Assembly: GCA_017432005.1 (NCBI GenBank) | Contig: JAFRKA010000014.1 | Coordinates: 25,604-89,603, forward strand | Length of the DNA stretch: 64,000 bases | From: Erysipelotrichaceae bacterium | GTDB taxonomy: Bacteria > Bacillota_I > Bacilli_A > Erysipelotrichales > Erysipelotrichaceae | Direction of reading: 5' to 3' | The notes under the pieces: model-generated | Told to the model about the DNA's origin: nothing | Database searches by the model: none | Seen by the model: only the letters and a program-made list of their open reading frames with translations | In this document: positions 18,216 through 26,414 of the stretch, piece by piece | How positions within the stretch are numbered: the stretch's first letter is position 1 | How the letters are laid out: each line of letters begins with the position of its first letter | Position numbers and translations under genes: made by a program

Positions 18216-20390
18216 ATGAAAATAGATTTGCATTGTCATACAAAATGTATTAAAAACGGCGACGAAGGTAGAGAAATATCTGCAGAACACCTTGTCTCAA
18301 TATTAAAAGAGTCCAATGTTAAAATCGCCGCAATAACAAATCACAACTCGTTTTGTTTGGAACAGTACCATGAAGCAGTGTCTCTTGCTGGTAACAGTCT
18401 AATAATATGGCCTGGAGTTGAATTGGATGTTAACTCAAATATAGGAAAGAAAAAGAATCACGGACATGTTATTGTTGTTGTTTCACCAGATAAAGCTAAG
18501 CTATTTGATCAAAAAATAAAAGAATTATGCAAAGGGGATTTAAACAAAGTTGCTGTCGACATAAAAGATCTAATCAACCTAATAAATCAATTAGAAAAGT
18601 GTTTTGTAGCATGTCATTATAAAAAAACACCATCTTTAAATATGGAAGATGTGGTTTACTTAGAAAAACATATAACAAGTGAAAATGCTGTTGTTTTAGA
18701 ACCGTCTGATATTCGTAGAGCAGGAATAATACTTAATGGCGATCAAAAAAGTGCTTGCTGGTTTGGATCGGATGTTAAAGACTGGAAAAACTATAGTCCG
18801 GACATATTACCAGAACTTATATTCAATATTGAATCTTTTGATACCTTTATTAGGATGATTAATAAACATCCTGATACAGTTTTGCTTAAATCGTATTTAG
18901 ATAAAAAAGAACCAATTAATATAACAATTGAACCGTATAATGACCTAAAACTAAATCTTCAAATTTATAAGGATTTTAATGTGATATTTGGAGAAAAGGC
19001 CACTGGGAAAACCGATATTTTGCATGAAATCGAAAAAGAATTGACCAAAGCTCATCTTAAAGTTTCTTCTTTCTATGTTGAACAAAAATCTGAAGATTTT
19101 ATAAAAATTGTTGATCACGTTCCATCCAATGAGGAAATAGATTTACTGGGCAGTAATTTTTGCGAATCCGAGATAAAAGATCTTTCTGTTGATTTAGCTA
19201 ACAAAATAACATCTTTGATAGAATATAAGAGTTATTTCGAGTACGCAAGGAAACGATCGCAAATTGAACATTTACAGATTTCAAAAGCGAGATTTAATAA
19301 TAATATATCTTCAATTGAAATCAATAACAACAAAAAACAGTTGGACGACGAACTTAAAAGCATCTCAACTGTATTAAATATCGATTCTTATAACGTATTG
19401 AATAAAACTGAGGCAAGTTATTTAGAAAATCTGCTAATTAAACTACGGCAAGAATTGATAAAAAGGTTTATAAACCAATGGATCGAATTTGAAGCTTTAA
19501 AACTCGAAAAGTTTAGTATTGATAATATTAAAAACAAGCTTGCTCTAAAACAAGGTGTGCCAGTCAGGCCAAATGGTACGGGGTTGCTGAATGTTTTTAA
19601 TGATTATTTAAGGATTATGATAGATACTGAAAAGATAATTAAAGCATCACAAAACCAAATCGAATTGCCAAAACAAATCCTTGGGAAATTGCCTACTAAA
19701 GGAATAATACAAAGAGCAACATATATAGGCGTTCTTGACCAACGTTCATCAAAAAACAATAAATGGACAAAAAGAAATTATATTTATGGAAAAACCCAAA
19801 AAGATTTTAAAGACTTTATGGGGCATGTAAGGAGAATAAGAGATAATGCATTGACTAATATGTTGTCTAAAGCAATACCTGACTTTAAACGATTTGTATA
19901 TGAAAAAAACATTCACTCTTTGAAAGATTTTGTTAATTACTCAAATATTCTTCTAACAGATTTTTCTGATGATTATAAACCATCGAATGGAGAACAATCT
20001 ATTTTACTAGTTCAACATGTTCTAATGGATCAAGAATGTGATGCTATCATTCTAGATGAAGCAGAAAGCGGTATGGGAGCGGATTATGTCAATGATGTGC
20101 TGTTACCTGAAATGAAAAGAAAAACAAATGAACATAAAATAATAGTTATTGTTACACACGATCCAAATGTTGTTGTTAGATCATCTCCATATTTAAGTAT
20201 CTTTCGGGAAGAAGCAGGACCAGGCTCATATAAAACTTACATAGGGAATAGTTTTGAAGAATATATGATAAATGTTGATGATGAAAACGACAAGATATCT
20301 TGGAGTGAAGCATGTTTAAAAATATGTGAAGGAGGGCATGCGGCTTTTATAGAAAGAGGATTAACATATGGAGAATACAACAAATATTAA
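18216..20390 (+). CDS. PHP-domain / SMC-like AAA ATPase fusion (TrlF-like)
   Basis: The N-terminus (MKIDLHCHTKC, then 'TNHNS' and 'GVELDV') is a PHP metallo-phosphoesterase domain, with His6 and His8 as metal ligands. From about residue 240 an ABC-type ATPase follows: Walker A GEKATGKT at about 261-268, a long coiled-coil insert, signature-like 'NGEQS', Walker B 'AIILDEAES' and 'IVTHDP'. This is the RecF/SMC head with a hydrolase attached, known in TrlF-type proteins. AAGGGG precedes the ATG. It overlaps the next gene by 23 bases, a typical effector-plus-partner layout in defence islands. A repair role is the alternative. Confidence 0.82.
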   Translation: MKIDLHCHTKCIKNGDEGREISAEHLVSILKESNVKIAAITNHNSFCLEQYHEAVSLAGNSLIIWPGVELDVNSNIGKKKNHGHVIVVVSPDKAKLFDQKIKELCKGDLNKVAVDIKDLINLINQLEKCFVACHYKKTPSLNMEDVVYLEKHITSENAVVLEPSDIRRAGIILNGDQKSACWFGSDVKDWKNYSPDILPELIFNIESFDTFIRMINKHPDTVLLKSYLDKKEPINITIEPYNDLKLNLQIYKDFNVIFGEKATGKTDILHEIEKELTKAHLKVSSFYVEQKSEDFIKIVDHVPSNEEIDLLGSNFCESEIKDLSVDLANKITSLIEYKSYFEYARKRSQIEHLQISKARFNNNISSIEINNNKKQLDDELKSISTVLNIDSYNVLNKTEASYLENLLIKLRQELIKRFINQWIEFEALKLEKFSIDNIKNKLALKQGVPVRPNGTGLLNVFNDYLRIMIDTEKIIKASQNQIELPKQILGKLPTKGIIQRATYIGVLDQRSSKNNKWTKRNYIYGKTQKDFKDFMGHVRRIRDNALTNMLSKAIPDFKRFVYEKNIHSLKDFVNYSNILLTDFSDDYKPSNGEQSILLVQHVLMDQECDAIILDEAESGMGADYVNDVLLPEMKRKTNEHKIIVIVTHDPNVVVRSSPYLSIFREEAGPGSYKTYIGNSFEEYMINVDDENDKISWSEACLKICEGGHAAFIERGLTYGEYNKY

Positions 20391-20685
20391 AGTAGACCTT
20401 AGAATGAATGATAACAAAGAAGTTCTTTATTGTCGGATAGATGACAATGACTACTTTTTAGACTTCACTAACGAAAATCAAGATTATTTAAGAAGTTTTT
20501 TCAATTTAATCATCCACAAACTTAAATACGAAAAAATACAATTCGTTTTTGATGAGGATAATTCATCTATAAAAAACGAAATGCTTATATCTGTTAGTAA
20601 AGAATATATAAATGATTTAAATACAGAAATTGAATTAGTGTACCATAATTTAAAAAACATGTTAGTGGAATATTCGATGAAATAA
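20368..20685 (+). CDS. Small partner protein of the PHP-ATPase, 105 aa, unknown family
   Basis: The acidic 105-residue product (many Asp, Glu, Asn and aromatic residues) has no membrane segment or known domain. Its ATG lies inside the end of the PHP-ATPase gene in another frame, so translation is coupled. It is the last gene before the presumed element edge. A regulatory or antitoxin-like role would fit such a small overlapping companion, but only context supports that. Confidence 0.65.
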   Translation: MENTTNIKVDLRMNDNKEVLYCRIDDNDYFLDFTNENQDYLRSFFNLIIHKLKYEKIQFVFDEDNSSIKNEMLISVSKEYINDLNTEIELVYHNLKNMLVEYSMK

Positions 20686-20714
20686 ATTATTATTCATAAG
20701 TTGTAAATCGCATA

Positions 20715-20736
20715 TCCGTGGAAAATCCGTGGAAAA
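20715..20736. repeat. Perfect tandem repeat, 2 x TCCGTGGAAAA
   Basis: Two abutting 11-bp copies at 20715-20725 and 20726-20736 lie 30 bases after the last accessory gene. Short direct repeats near an element end are typical arm-type binding sites for an integrase or excisionase. That role is inferred, as no integrase is in view. Confidence 0.5.
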
Positions 20737-20872
20737 CAGAATAAAAAACAGATGCATTCATATTCATTGACGTACATTGAAATACATCTGCTGGTTTAAT
20801 TTGATCTCAGATTATGCCATATTTAAGCGAATATGCACCCGGTATAATGTGGATACCAGAATGATATCTGTG

Positions 20873-20887
20873 TTAGTGTCCACCATT
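20873..20887. repeat. 15-bp direct repeat, copy 1 (TTAGTGTCCACCATT)
   Basis: Identical to 23205-23219 and in the same orientation. In both places a hairpin terminator begins 8-12 bases later. It could be an attachment-site core, an IS end or a shared 3' untranslated end. Confidence 0.5.
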
Positions 20888-20895
20888 TACAAACG

Positions 20896-20919
20896 AAGGC
20901 TTAAATAAGCCTTTTTTTA
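20896..20919 (+). terminator. Rho-independent terminator
   Basis: The stem AAGGCTT / AAGCCTT with a 4-base loop is followed by a T-run. It ends rightward transcription from the accessory region before the LTA synthase-like gene. Confidence 0.7.
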
Positions 20920-21005
20920 TTGTTTTATGACATTTTTACACAATTTGTGTAGAATTATTTGTGTATATCGCATCTATCTCGAGGTAAATCATGGCAGGCT
21001 GATAT

Positions 21006-22457
21006 ATGGATCTGAAAACTTTTTTCCGTAAAAATAAGATCACGATGATCATCCTGCTTCTGGCGGACTTCATCCTTTGTCTGACGCTGTGGCTTAATCA
21101 TGAATATGCCCAGATCCACCTCGATGAGGTTCTTTTTCAATTGAAAGCGCCGACTGAGGGCATACAGCCATCACTTTTAGGCAGTGCAATCCTCTGGCTT
21201 ATCGTCCTGCCGTTTTTCCTGACGCTGCTTTTGCTGTATCTTTACTGGCGCTATGCCAGTAAAAAAGACCTCTTGGTTTATGCTGCAGCATTTCTGATCT
21301 TCGGTCTTATTCTACTCGGTCTTCATGTCGATGCCTTCCGTTTTATGAAAAATACCGTTACGGAATCCGACTTTATTGAGGATAACTATGTCAAAGCCGA
21401 TCCGGAGATCCTGCATTTTCCGAAGGAAAAACGCAATCTGATCTACATATTCCTGGAATCGATGGAAAACAGCTATGCCGATGAAAAGATGGGGCTCAAG
21501 ATCGCCGGTCCCTGCATTCCGGAATTGAAACAGCTGGCTGATGAAAACCTCTATTTCTCCAATTCCGATACTATTGGCGGAGCTCTGTCCTTACCGGGAA
21601 CGACCTGGACGGTAGCGGCGATGACCGCTCAGACTTCGGGCATGATCGTCAAGGTCGATCTGGGAGCTGATGCCTATGGCAAGGAAGAAACTTTTCTGCC
21701 GGGCCTTGTTTCGATCGGTGACATCCTGAAAAATGAAGGCTACAGACAGGAGCTTCTGCTTGGTTCATATGCGATCTTTCATGGCCGGGAGGTCTATTTC
21801 CATGAACACGGCGACTATGAGATCCTGGATGTCAATGCCCTTAAGAATGCCGGACGTCTTGAGCAGGATTACGAAGCCTGGTGGGGTTTTGAGGACCAGA
21901 AGCTCTTCGCTTTTGCCAGAGAAGAGCTGCTCACCCTGGCAGAGACTGATCAGCCGTTCAATCTGACTCTTTTAACTGCCGACACTCACTTTCCGAACGG
22001 TTATCATTGCGAGCTGTGCAAAGATGAATTTGATCTGCCATACGCCAATACTCTGGCCTGTTCCTCAAGACAGATCGCACAGTTCATCAGCTGGATAAAG
22101 GAACAGCCGTTTTATGAAAATACCACGATCATCATCAGCGGCGATCATCTCAGTATGGATGCGGGCTTTATGGAAAACATCGATCCCAACTATGTTAGAA
22201 CCATCTACAACTGTTTCATCAACGTCCCGCTTGCACCCCACAAAACCGACAACCGCATCTTTGGAACGATCGATATGTTTCCAACAACATTGGCAGCCCT
22301 GGGTGTAAGCATCGATGGTGAACGTCTGGGTCTTGGTACCAACCTGTTTTCTGAAAAGCCGACATTATGTGAACAATATGGCTATGAAAACTTCTGTGAA
22401 GAATTACAAAAGCAATCAGATTTCTATGATCAGGAGATCCTGGAGATCGAAAAATAA
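21006..22457 (+). CDS. LTA synthase / phosphoglycerol transferase family membrane sulfatase
   Basis: This 483-residue protein has three or four N-terminal membrane helices (to about residue 115) and an extracellular alkaline-phosphatase-like domain. Expected catalytic elements are present: 'FLESMENSY' (metal-binding Glu, about 148), 'GTTWTVAAMTAQTSG' (Thr nucleophile, about 198-212) and 'ISGDHLSMD' (Asp-His, about 377-385). It is shorter than canonical LtaS (near 640). It would move phosphoglycerol onto a polymer or glycolipid outside the membrane. A better ribosome site (GAGGT) serves an in-frame ATG at 20991, but a TGA three codons later blocks it, so 21006 is the usable start. Confidence 0.85.
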   Translation: MDLKTFFRKNKITMIILLLADFILCLTLWLNHEYAQIHLDEVLFQLKAPTEGIQPSLLGSAILWLIVLPFFLTLLLLYLYWRYASKKDLLVYAAAFLIFGLILLGLHVDAFRFMKNTVTESDFIEDNYVKADPEILHFPKEKRNLIYIFLESMENSYADEKMGLKIAGPCIPELKQLADENLYFSNSDTIGGALSLPGTTWTVAAMTAQTSGMIVKVDLGADAYGKEETFLPGLVSIGDILKNEGYRQELLLGSYAIFHGREVYFHEHGDYEILDVNALKNAGRLEQDYEAWWGFEDQKLFAFAREELLTLAETDQPFNLTLLTADTHFPNGYHCELCKDEFDLPYANTLACSSRQIAQFISWIKEQPFYENTTIIISGDHLSMDAGFMENIDPNYVRTIYNCFINVPLAPHKTDNRIFGTIDMFPTTLAALGVSIDGERLGLGTNLFSEKPTLCEQYGYENFCEELQKQSDFYDQEILEIEK

Positions 22458-22470
22458 TTTTCTGGAAAAA

Positions 22471-22746
22471 TTAAAATCGGAAAATATTAGCGGCTTTACT
22501 GATACGAGAACACAAGAAATCGTGGCCTTCCCATGTTAAATGCCCGACGGCAAATGCATACAATCGATTATCTGCGTTTTTTGATTTATAATCCGCTATT
22601 AAACCAGCTTCATATAACAAACCAGAGTTATATGATACTTCTTCTGGAGAATATCCTTTAATCTGTAGGTTATATATTGCAGAATCAACATATTGTTCTT
22701 CAATTGCAAAAAGGATTTTTCTGCATAATTCCATGTCACGTTTCAT
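22471..22746 (-). pseudogene. Truncated DUF2513 paralogue
   Basis: The first 75 or so residues match the DUF2513 protein at 15999-16403 closely ('MKRDMELCRKILFAIE', 'GYSPEEVSYNSGLLYEAGLI', 'LTWEGHDFL'). Similarity then stops abruptly near 22,512 and an unrelated tail leads to a stop. The rest of the gene was lost at a junction close to the LTA synthase-like gene. It follows the DUF6339 remnant on the minus strand, in the same order as in the intact operon. Confidence 0.85.
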
Positions 22747-22826
22747 GTTTCTTGTCTCCTAGAATCTATCAGGGATGTTCAAACCCTGGTTTTCATAAAG
22801 TTCTTTCACTACCGAATATATTTAAA

Positions 22827-23132
22827 TCATGCGCTTGTTAATCGTCTGCTAGTTTTCTCCATTAGTATCTGATATATCTCGTCTTCTTTCATGGTGTCAA
22901 CCAGCATGACGCTTCCAATTCTTCTGGCATCTTTGATTACTTTTCTTATGAACTCTTTATCTATTATTGATTCGCCATAAATCTTCTCGCAATCCATAAT
23001 AGTTCGTATGAATCCTGTTGTAGCAGCAGGTATCATTCCCATGTTACTATCAACAATAAATCGATACACTTCGTAGCTTTGAAATCCATGAAATAACCTT
23101 TTGGTATAGATATTTTTTTCAGATCTGAATGT
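22827..23132 (-). pseudogene. C-terminal remnant of a DUF6339-like gene
   Basis: The frame is open from just after a TAA at 23133-23135. It encodes a relative of the end of the protein at 15224-15970: 'RLFHGFQSYEVYRFIVD', then 'GMIPAATTGFIRTIM' and 'DARRIGSVMLVDTM' against 'DARKIGSVMLVDTM'. The N-terminal two-thirds is absent and no start codon fits. With the DUF2513 remnant next to it, this is a decayed copy of the 15.2-16.4 kb pair, inverted relative to it. Confidence 0.85.
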
Positions 23133-23204
23133 TTAGGTATATAAACTACACTGCAATTGTAAACATGTGCCTAAGTTTTACTGTCTACACGAACACCGAC
23201 AGAA

Positions 23205-23219
23205 TTAGTGTCCACCATT
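23205..23219. repeat. 15-bp direct repeat, copy 2 (TTAGTGTCCACCATT)
   Basis: The second copy of the repeat at 20873. The two copies bracket the LTA synthase-like gene and the decayed gene pair. The 23133-23338 stretch otherwise holds only a terminator and the promoter of the next gene. Confidence 0.5.
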
Positions 23220-23231
23220 GTCCACTCAAAG

Positions 23232-23254
23232 TCACTGAATTTCAGTGATTTTTA
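23232..23254 (+). terminator. Rho-independent terminator
   Basis: TCACTGAA and TTCAGTGA pair around a single T (effective loop larger), followed by a T-rich run. It sits 12 bases after the second 15-bp repeat, echoing the layout at 20.9 kb. Confidence 0.6.
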
Positions 23255-23277
23255 TTTGCGTTCTATCAGTGACAACA

Positions 23278-23306
23278 TAGACAATTTATCTGTAAATAAA
23301 TATAAT
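23278..23306 (+). promoter_or_regulatory. Sigma-A-type promoter of the deaminase gene
   Basis: TAGACA at 23278-23283 and TATAAT at 23301-23306 are separated by 17 bases. The start codon of the deaminase is 33 bases downstream, without a clear Shine-Dalgarno. Confidence 0.6.
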
Positions 23307-23338
23307 GGCGATGAAATCATAAGATCATTGAAACAGAT

Positions 23339-24742
23339 ATGGAAAAAGACTTTAAAGAAAAATACGAGCGGATAAAAAATACATTCATACCGGATATCCC
23401 ATACAGTGAAGAACTTTCTGAAGGAGAAAAGAAACTGGATGACAAGCTCACCAGGATCAAGAAGGAAGCAGATGCTCTGTACACGGTTAACGATCCTTAC
23501 GGGATCGTTGAATGGTATGACGAAGAAGATATCCATACTGAGCTTTATCAGTTCTGTTACGCACTTCCCAAGGGCGGCGATCTTCATGCGCATGACAATA
23601 CGATGATCTCGTATGACCGTTTTGAACAGATCATAAAAGAATATGCCTATATCAGTCTGAACGGTGATACGAAAGGTATGTTGTATACGAAATTCAGCTC
23701 TGATCTTCCTGAAGATGCAATCAGCATCAATGAAGCACTTGGCAAGGGGATCCTGAGCCAGAAAGAACTGGGACAGATGCTGGTGATGAATGACGGCACA
23801 GAAGAGAACGGCTACTGGGCCAGACTTGAACAGCTGTTCTCTGCGACCGGTGATTTCTACAATGATGTGTCTATCATGGAGAAGATCTGGGAAGAGGGCT
23901 TCCGCAGCTGTGTCGAAAGGGGCGTAATGCTGGTGGAGGTCAGAGACTGGGGCGTTGAAGATGACGTTTTGAATATGATCCGGATCCGCACGCTCCGTGA
24001 AGCTTATTACAGAGTAAAGAAGGAACATCCGGACTTCCTGGTCAGACTGATCGGCTGTTCCGGCAAGGATGAGGGAACTACGGTCGAATCATCATGTGAG
24101 GTATTGCGTTCATATATCCGTGTCAGCAAACTGGTGAAAGACGATTTCGATCCAGATAATGCTGAGGATTTCATCATCGGTCTCGATCTGGCCAATGAAG
24201 AGGATGTCAGCAAGCCGTTAGGTGATTTCGCTGAATTTCTGATGTCTGACGAAGTAAGAGACAGTGGTCTTAAACTGTATCTGCATTGCGGAGAAAGCTT
24301 GAGAAGAGACAATAACAGTGTGGTCGATGCCTACATCATGAAGACCCGCCGGGCCGGCCATGCGCTGAATATGTATCGTTTTCCGCAGCTGATGAAAGAA
24401 TATGCCGGTAAGCATATCGCGGTCGAAGTCTGTCTGATGAGCAATTACCGTCTGGGTTATGTCAGGGATCTGCGACTTCATCCGGGTCTGCAGTATATGA
24501 TCAGCGGTATTCCGATCGTCTTATGTTCGGATGACGGGCTGTTCATGGCCAGGGCGCCGATGGTCGATGATTTCTATTCGGCGATCCTGTGCTGGGATCT
24601 CAATCTCGGTGATATAAAAGCACTCTGCCGCAATTCGATAATCTACAGTGGTCTGTCAGAAACAGAGAGAAACAGACTGATGAAAGCCTGGGAGAACTGC
24701 TGGGATGAATTCATCAGGGAACAGAACAAAAAACTGAATTAA
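23339..24742 (+). CDS. Adenosine deaminase family amidohydrolase
   Basis: The 467-residue enzyme has the metal-dependent deaminase signature: 'GGDLHAHDNT' (HxH, about residue 80), 'YLHCGES' (His and Glu), 'RAGHALN', 'VCLMSNYRLGYV' and 'IVLCSDDGLF' (paired Asp). It should hydrolyse adenosine or a related aminopurine nucleoside in the cytosol. It is longer than classical Add (about 330) because of an N-terminal extension of about 75 residues, like ADGF-type proteins but without a signal peptide. Substrate is uncertain. It is a single-gene unit between its own promoter and a bidirectional terminator. Confidence 0.85.
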   Translation: MEKDFKEKYERIKNTFIPDIPYSEELSEGEKKLDDKLTRIKKEADALYTVNDPYGIVEWYDEEDIHTELYQFCYALPKGGDLHAHDNTMISYDRFEQIIKEYAYISLNGDTKGMLYTKFSSDLPEDAISINEALGKGILSQKELGQMLVMNDGTEENGYWARLEQLFSATGDFYNDVSIMEKIWEEGFRSCVERGVMLVEVRDWGVEDDVLNMIRIRTLREAYYRVKKEHPDFLVRLIGCSGKDEGTTVESSCEVLRSYIRVSKLVKDDFDPDNAEDFIIGLDLANEEDVSKPLGDFAEFLMSDEVRDSGLKLYLHCGESLRRDNNSVVDAYIMKTRRAGHALNMYRFPQLMKEYAGKHIAVEVCLMSNYRLGYVRDLRLHPGLQYMISGIPIVLCSDDGLFMARAPMVDDFYSAILCWDLNLGDIKALCRNSIIYSGLSETERNRLMKAWENCWDEFIREQNKKLN

Positions 24743-24745
24743 ACA

Positions 24746-24780
24746 AAAACCGATCTTCATATGACATAGATCGGTTTTTA
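24746..24780. terminator. Bidirectional terminator between convergent genes
   Basis: AAAACCGATC at 24746-24755 pairs with GATCGGTTTT at 24769-24778, with A-run and T-run on the two sides. It serves the deaminase gene and the convergent DUF3795 gene. Confidence 0.8.
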
Positions 24781-24784
24781 AGTA

Positions 24785-25840
24785 TCAGTTGTTTTCCAGT
24801 ATCTTTAAGCCTTCTTTGAGGTCCTGTCCCAGGATCTCCTGAGTCTTTTCGAAATCAAATTTCTTATGGAGACGGTCCTGGACTTTCAGCAGTTCTTTCT
24901 TGCCATATTTTCTTATATACAGGCAATGAGCCTTGGCGGCATTGGCTCCGTCGTTTGACGGGACATAGAAGCCTTTTTGACAGCTTTCCAGTTCTTCGCA
25001 TTCATAGCAGCCGTCATATCCTTTTTCTCTGCAGCATTTTACATTAGGACAGACACCGTCAGGCGACATGGTCGCATTGGAACAGACGTTGTAATCTGTA
25101 CGGCAGGATCCACAATACAGACCAAGAAAACAGTGATCGCATGACAGTCCGCAATAAGCGATCGGATCAATGCCTTTACGGGCCAGCTGCCGGATTCTGC
25201 TGGCGATGCGAAGCATCGCTTCGATATGCATGATCCAGTGACGGGAGAATGGCATTCTGATCAGTCCTTCGACATCTTTCGAGCACCAGTAGTCGATCAG
25301 ATTGCTGGCCTTTTCATCACTGCTGATACAGCCGCTTTCCTGCAGTTTCCTGTACATATCTTCATCGAATCTTCTCTTCAGATCAGGATATTCCAGTTTC
25401 TGCAGGATCCTGTCAGTGGAATCTTTCGCATTGCTGGCATATTTATAGAGTTTTGTGATGTTCAGCTTTTTAGAGAATTCAACGATCTCATCTCCTGCCA
25501 GTTCGTTTCCGGTCGTGATGATCGGTGAACCGATCGACTTATCGTATTTCTTTGAAAACAGGATCTGCCTGTCTTCGGCTATCATTTCATGAGCGACGAT
25601 GTCTTCGATCCTGAAGATGTGCCAGATCGAGTAGGCTAGAGTCTTGTTGTGAAAACCGCTGGCTTTGGGATAGGGCATCTGACAGAAAGCTTGCTTCGGA
25701 TAGGTCATCACGATCTGGGTGATCTGGCTGAACAGTTCTTCCCTCAGCTCAAGAAGGGTGCTGATCCCTTCTTTGAAAGTCTTCTCTCTGGCAAGCAGTT
25801 TCTGCATCTGTTTATTCTTGTCTGACCAGTTTTTATCCAT
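24785..25840 (-). CDS. DinB-like / DUF3795 two-domain protein
   Basis: The N-terminal half (about residues 1-230) is helical and resembles DinB-type four-helix bundles ('SIWHIFRIEDIVAHEM'). The C-terminal part carries 'YCGLSCDHCFLGLYCGSC' and further Cys pairs, the DUF3795 zinc- or metal-binding signature. No enzymatic role is established for this family. AAGGAGA precedes the ATG at 25840. It is divergent from the glycosylase gene, and a 9-bp inverted repeat lies in between. Confidence 0.7.
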   Translation of the reverse strand: MDKNWSDKNKQMQKLLAREKTFKEGISTLLELREELFSQITQIVMTYPKQAFCQMPYPKASGFHNKTLAYSIWHIFRIEDIVAHEMIAEDRQILFSKKYDKSIGSPIITTGNELAGDEIVEFSKKLNITKLYKYASNAKDSTDRILQKLEYPDLKRRFDEDMYRKLQESGCISSDEKASNLIDYWCSKDVEGLIRMPFSRHWIMHIEAMLRIASRIRQLARKGIDPIAYCGLSCDHCFLGLYCGSCRTDYNVCSNATMSPDGVCPNVKCCREKGYDGCYECEELESCQKGFYVPSNDGANAAKAHCLYIRKYGKKELLKVQDRLHKKFDFEKTQEILGQDLKEGLKILENN

Positions 25841-25880
25841 GGTGTCTCCTTGTGTTACTGTCCTTATCTTAACACGCCTG

Positions 25881-25917
25881 AAACGCTACGATTGATATTA
25901 TGTTTAAGGTAGCGTTT
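25881..25917. promoter_or_regulatory. 9-bp inverted repeat over the glycosylase promoter, candidate operator
   Basis: AAACGCTAC at 25881-25889 is mirrored exactly by GTAGCGTTT at 25909-25917 with a 19-base spacer. The arms flank the -35 box and run into the -10 box of the rightward promoter. Confidence 0.6.
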
Positions 25918-25920
25918 AAT
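25892..25920 (+). promoter_or_regulatory. Promoter of the deoxyinosine glycosylase gene, near-leaderless
   Basis: TTGATA (25892-25897) and TTTAAT (25915-25920) have a 17-base spacer. The ATG is 10 bases after the -10 box, so the expected leader is only a few bases. Confidence 0.5.
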
Positions 25921-25930
25921 ATAGGTAGAT

Positions 25931-26413
25931 ATGCCGATACACAATATCCAGCCGGTCTATGATGAGAACTCCCGGATCCTGATCCTGGGCAGTTTTCCTT
26001 CGGTGAAGTCACGGGAAATGAAGTTCTTCTACGGACATCCGCAGAACCGTTTCTGGAAGATCATGGCACATCTGTACGGTGAGGAAATACCCCAAAGCAT
26101 TCCGGAAAAGAAAGATTTTCTTCTGCGTAACGGGATCGCCGTATGGGATGTGATCGGATCATGTGATATAAAAGGATCAGCTGATTCTTCGATAAGCAAT
26201 ATCAGAACCAACGATATCGGAAAGATACTTAAGAAAAGTAAGATCGAAAAGATATACGTGAACGGGAGAACGGCTGAAAAATATTACAAGAAGTATCTTG
26301 AGGAAAAGACGGGAATGAAGGCGATCGAACTGGAATCCAGTTCACCGGCCAATGTCCGCTGCAGCCTGGAGATGCTTATAGAAGACTGGCGTGAAAAACT
26401 GGGAGGTCAATGA
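25931..26413 (+). CDS. DNA-deoxyinosine (hypoxanthine) glycosylase, UDG superfamily
   Basis: The 160-residue protein shows 'ILILGSFPSVKSRE' (motif A region), 'FYGHPQNRFWKIM' and 'SSSPANVR' (motif B region), matching the small hypoxanthine-DNA glycosylase family of the uracil-DNA glycosylase superfamily. It removes deaminated adenine from DNA to start base-excision repair. Its placement beside an adenosine deaminase-like gene is suggestive but may be chance. The mRNA may be leaderless, and the inverted repeat over the promoter suggests control by a repressor not encoded next to it. Confidence 0.82.
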   Translation: MPIHNIQPVYDENSRILILGSFPSVKSREMKFFYGHPQNRFWKIMAHLYGEEIPQSIPEKKDFLLRNGIAVWDVIGSCDIKGSADSSISNIRTNDIGKILKKSKIEKIYVNGRTAEKYYKKYLEEKTGMKAIELESSSPANVRCSLEMLIEDWREKLGGQ

Positions 26414-26414
26414 A

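Larger units (their letters stand above)
20686..21005. other. Intergenic region at the presumed right edge of the element
   Basis: No gene is seen in these 320 bases. They hold an 11-bp tandem repeat (20715-20736), an imperfect inverted repeat with CAGATG at 20750 and CATCTG near 20790, the 15-bp repeat at 20873-20887, a terminator (20896-20919) and the palindrome ACACAATTTGTGT at 20938-20950 upstream of the LTA synthase-like gene. Base composition changes from AT-rich to the richer style of the host genes just beyond. Confidence 0.55.

Noticed and set aside
20760..20910. A stop-free stretch of about 44 codons across the 15-bp repeat in the 20.8 kb gap
   Set aside because: No start codon with a ribosome site, no recognisable motif, and it ends in the terminator stem.
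20991..21008. TGA read as an amino acid at the start of the LTA synthase-like gene
   Set aside because: TGA is a normal stop for many genes in this window (for example at 26411 and 53861), so recoding is not needed to explain a re-initiation start.
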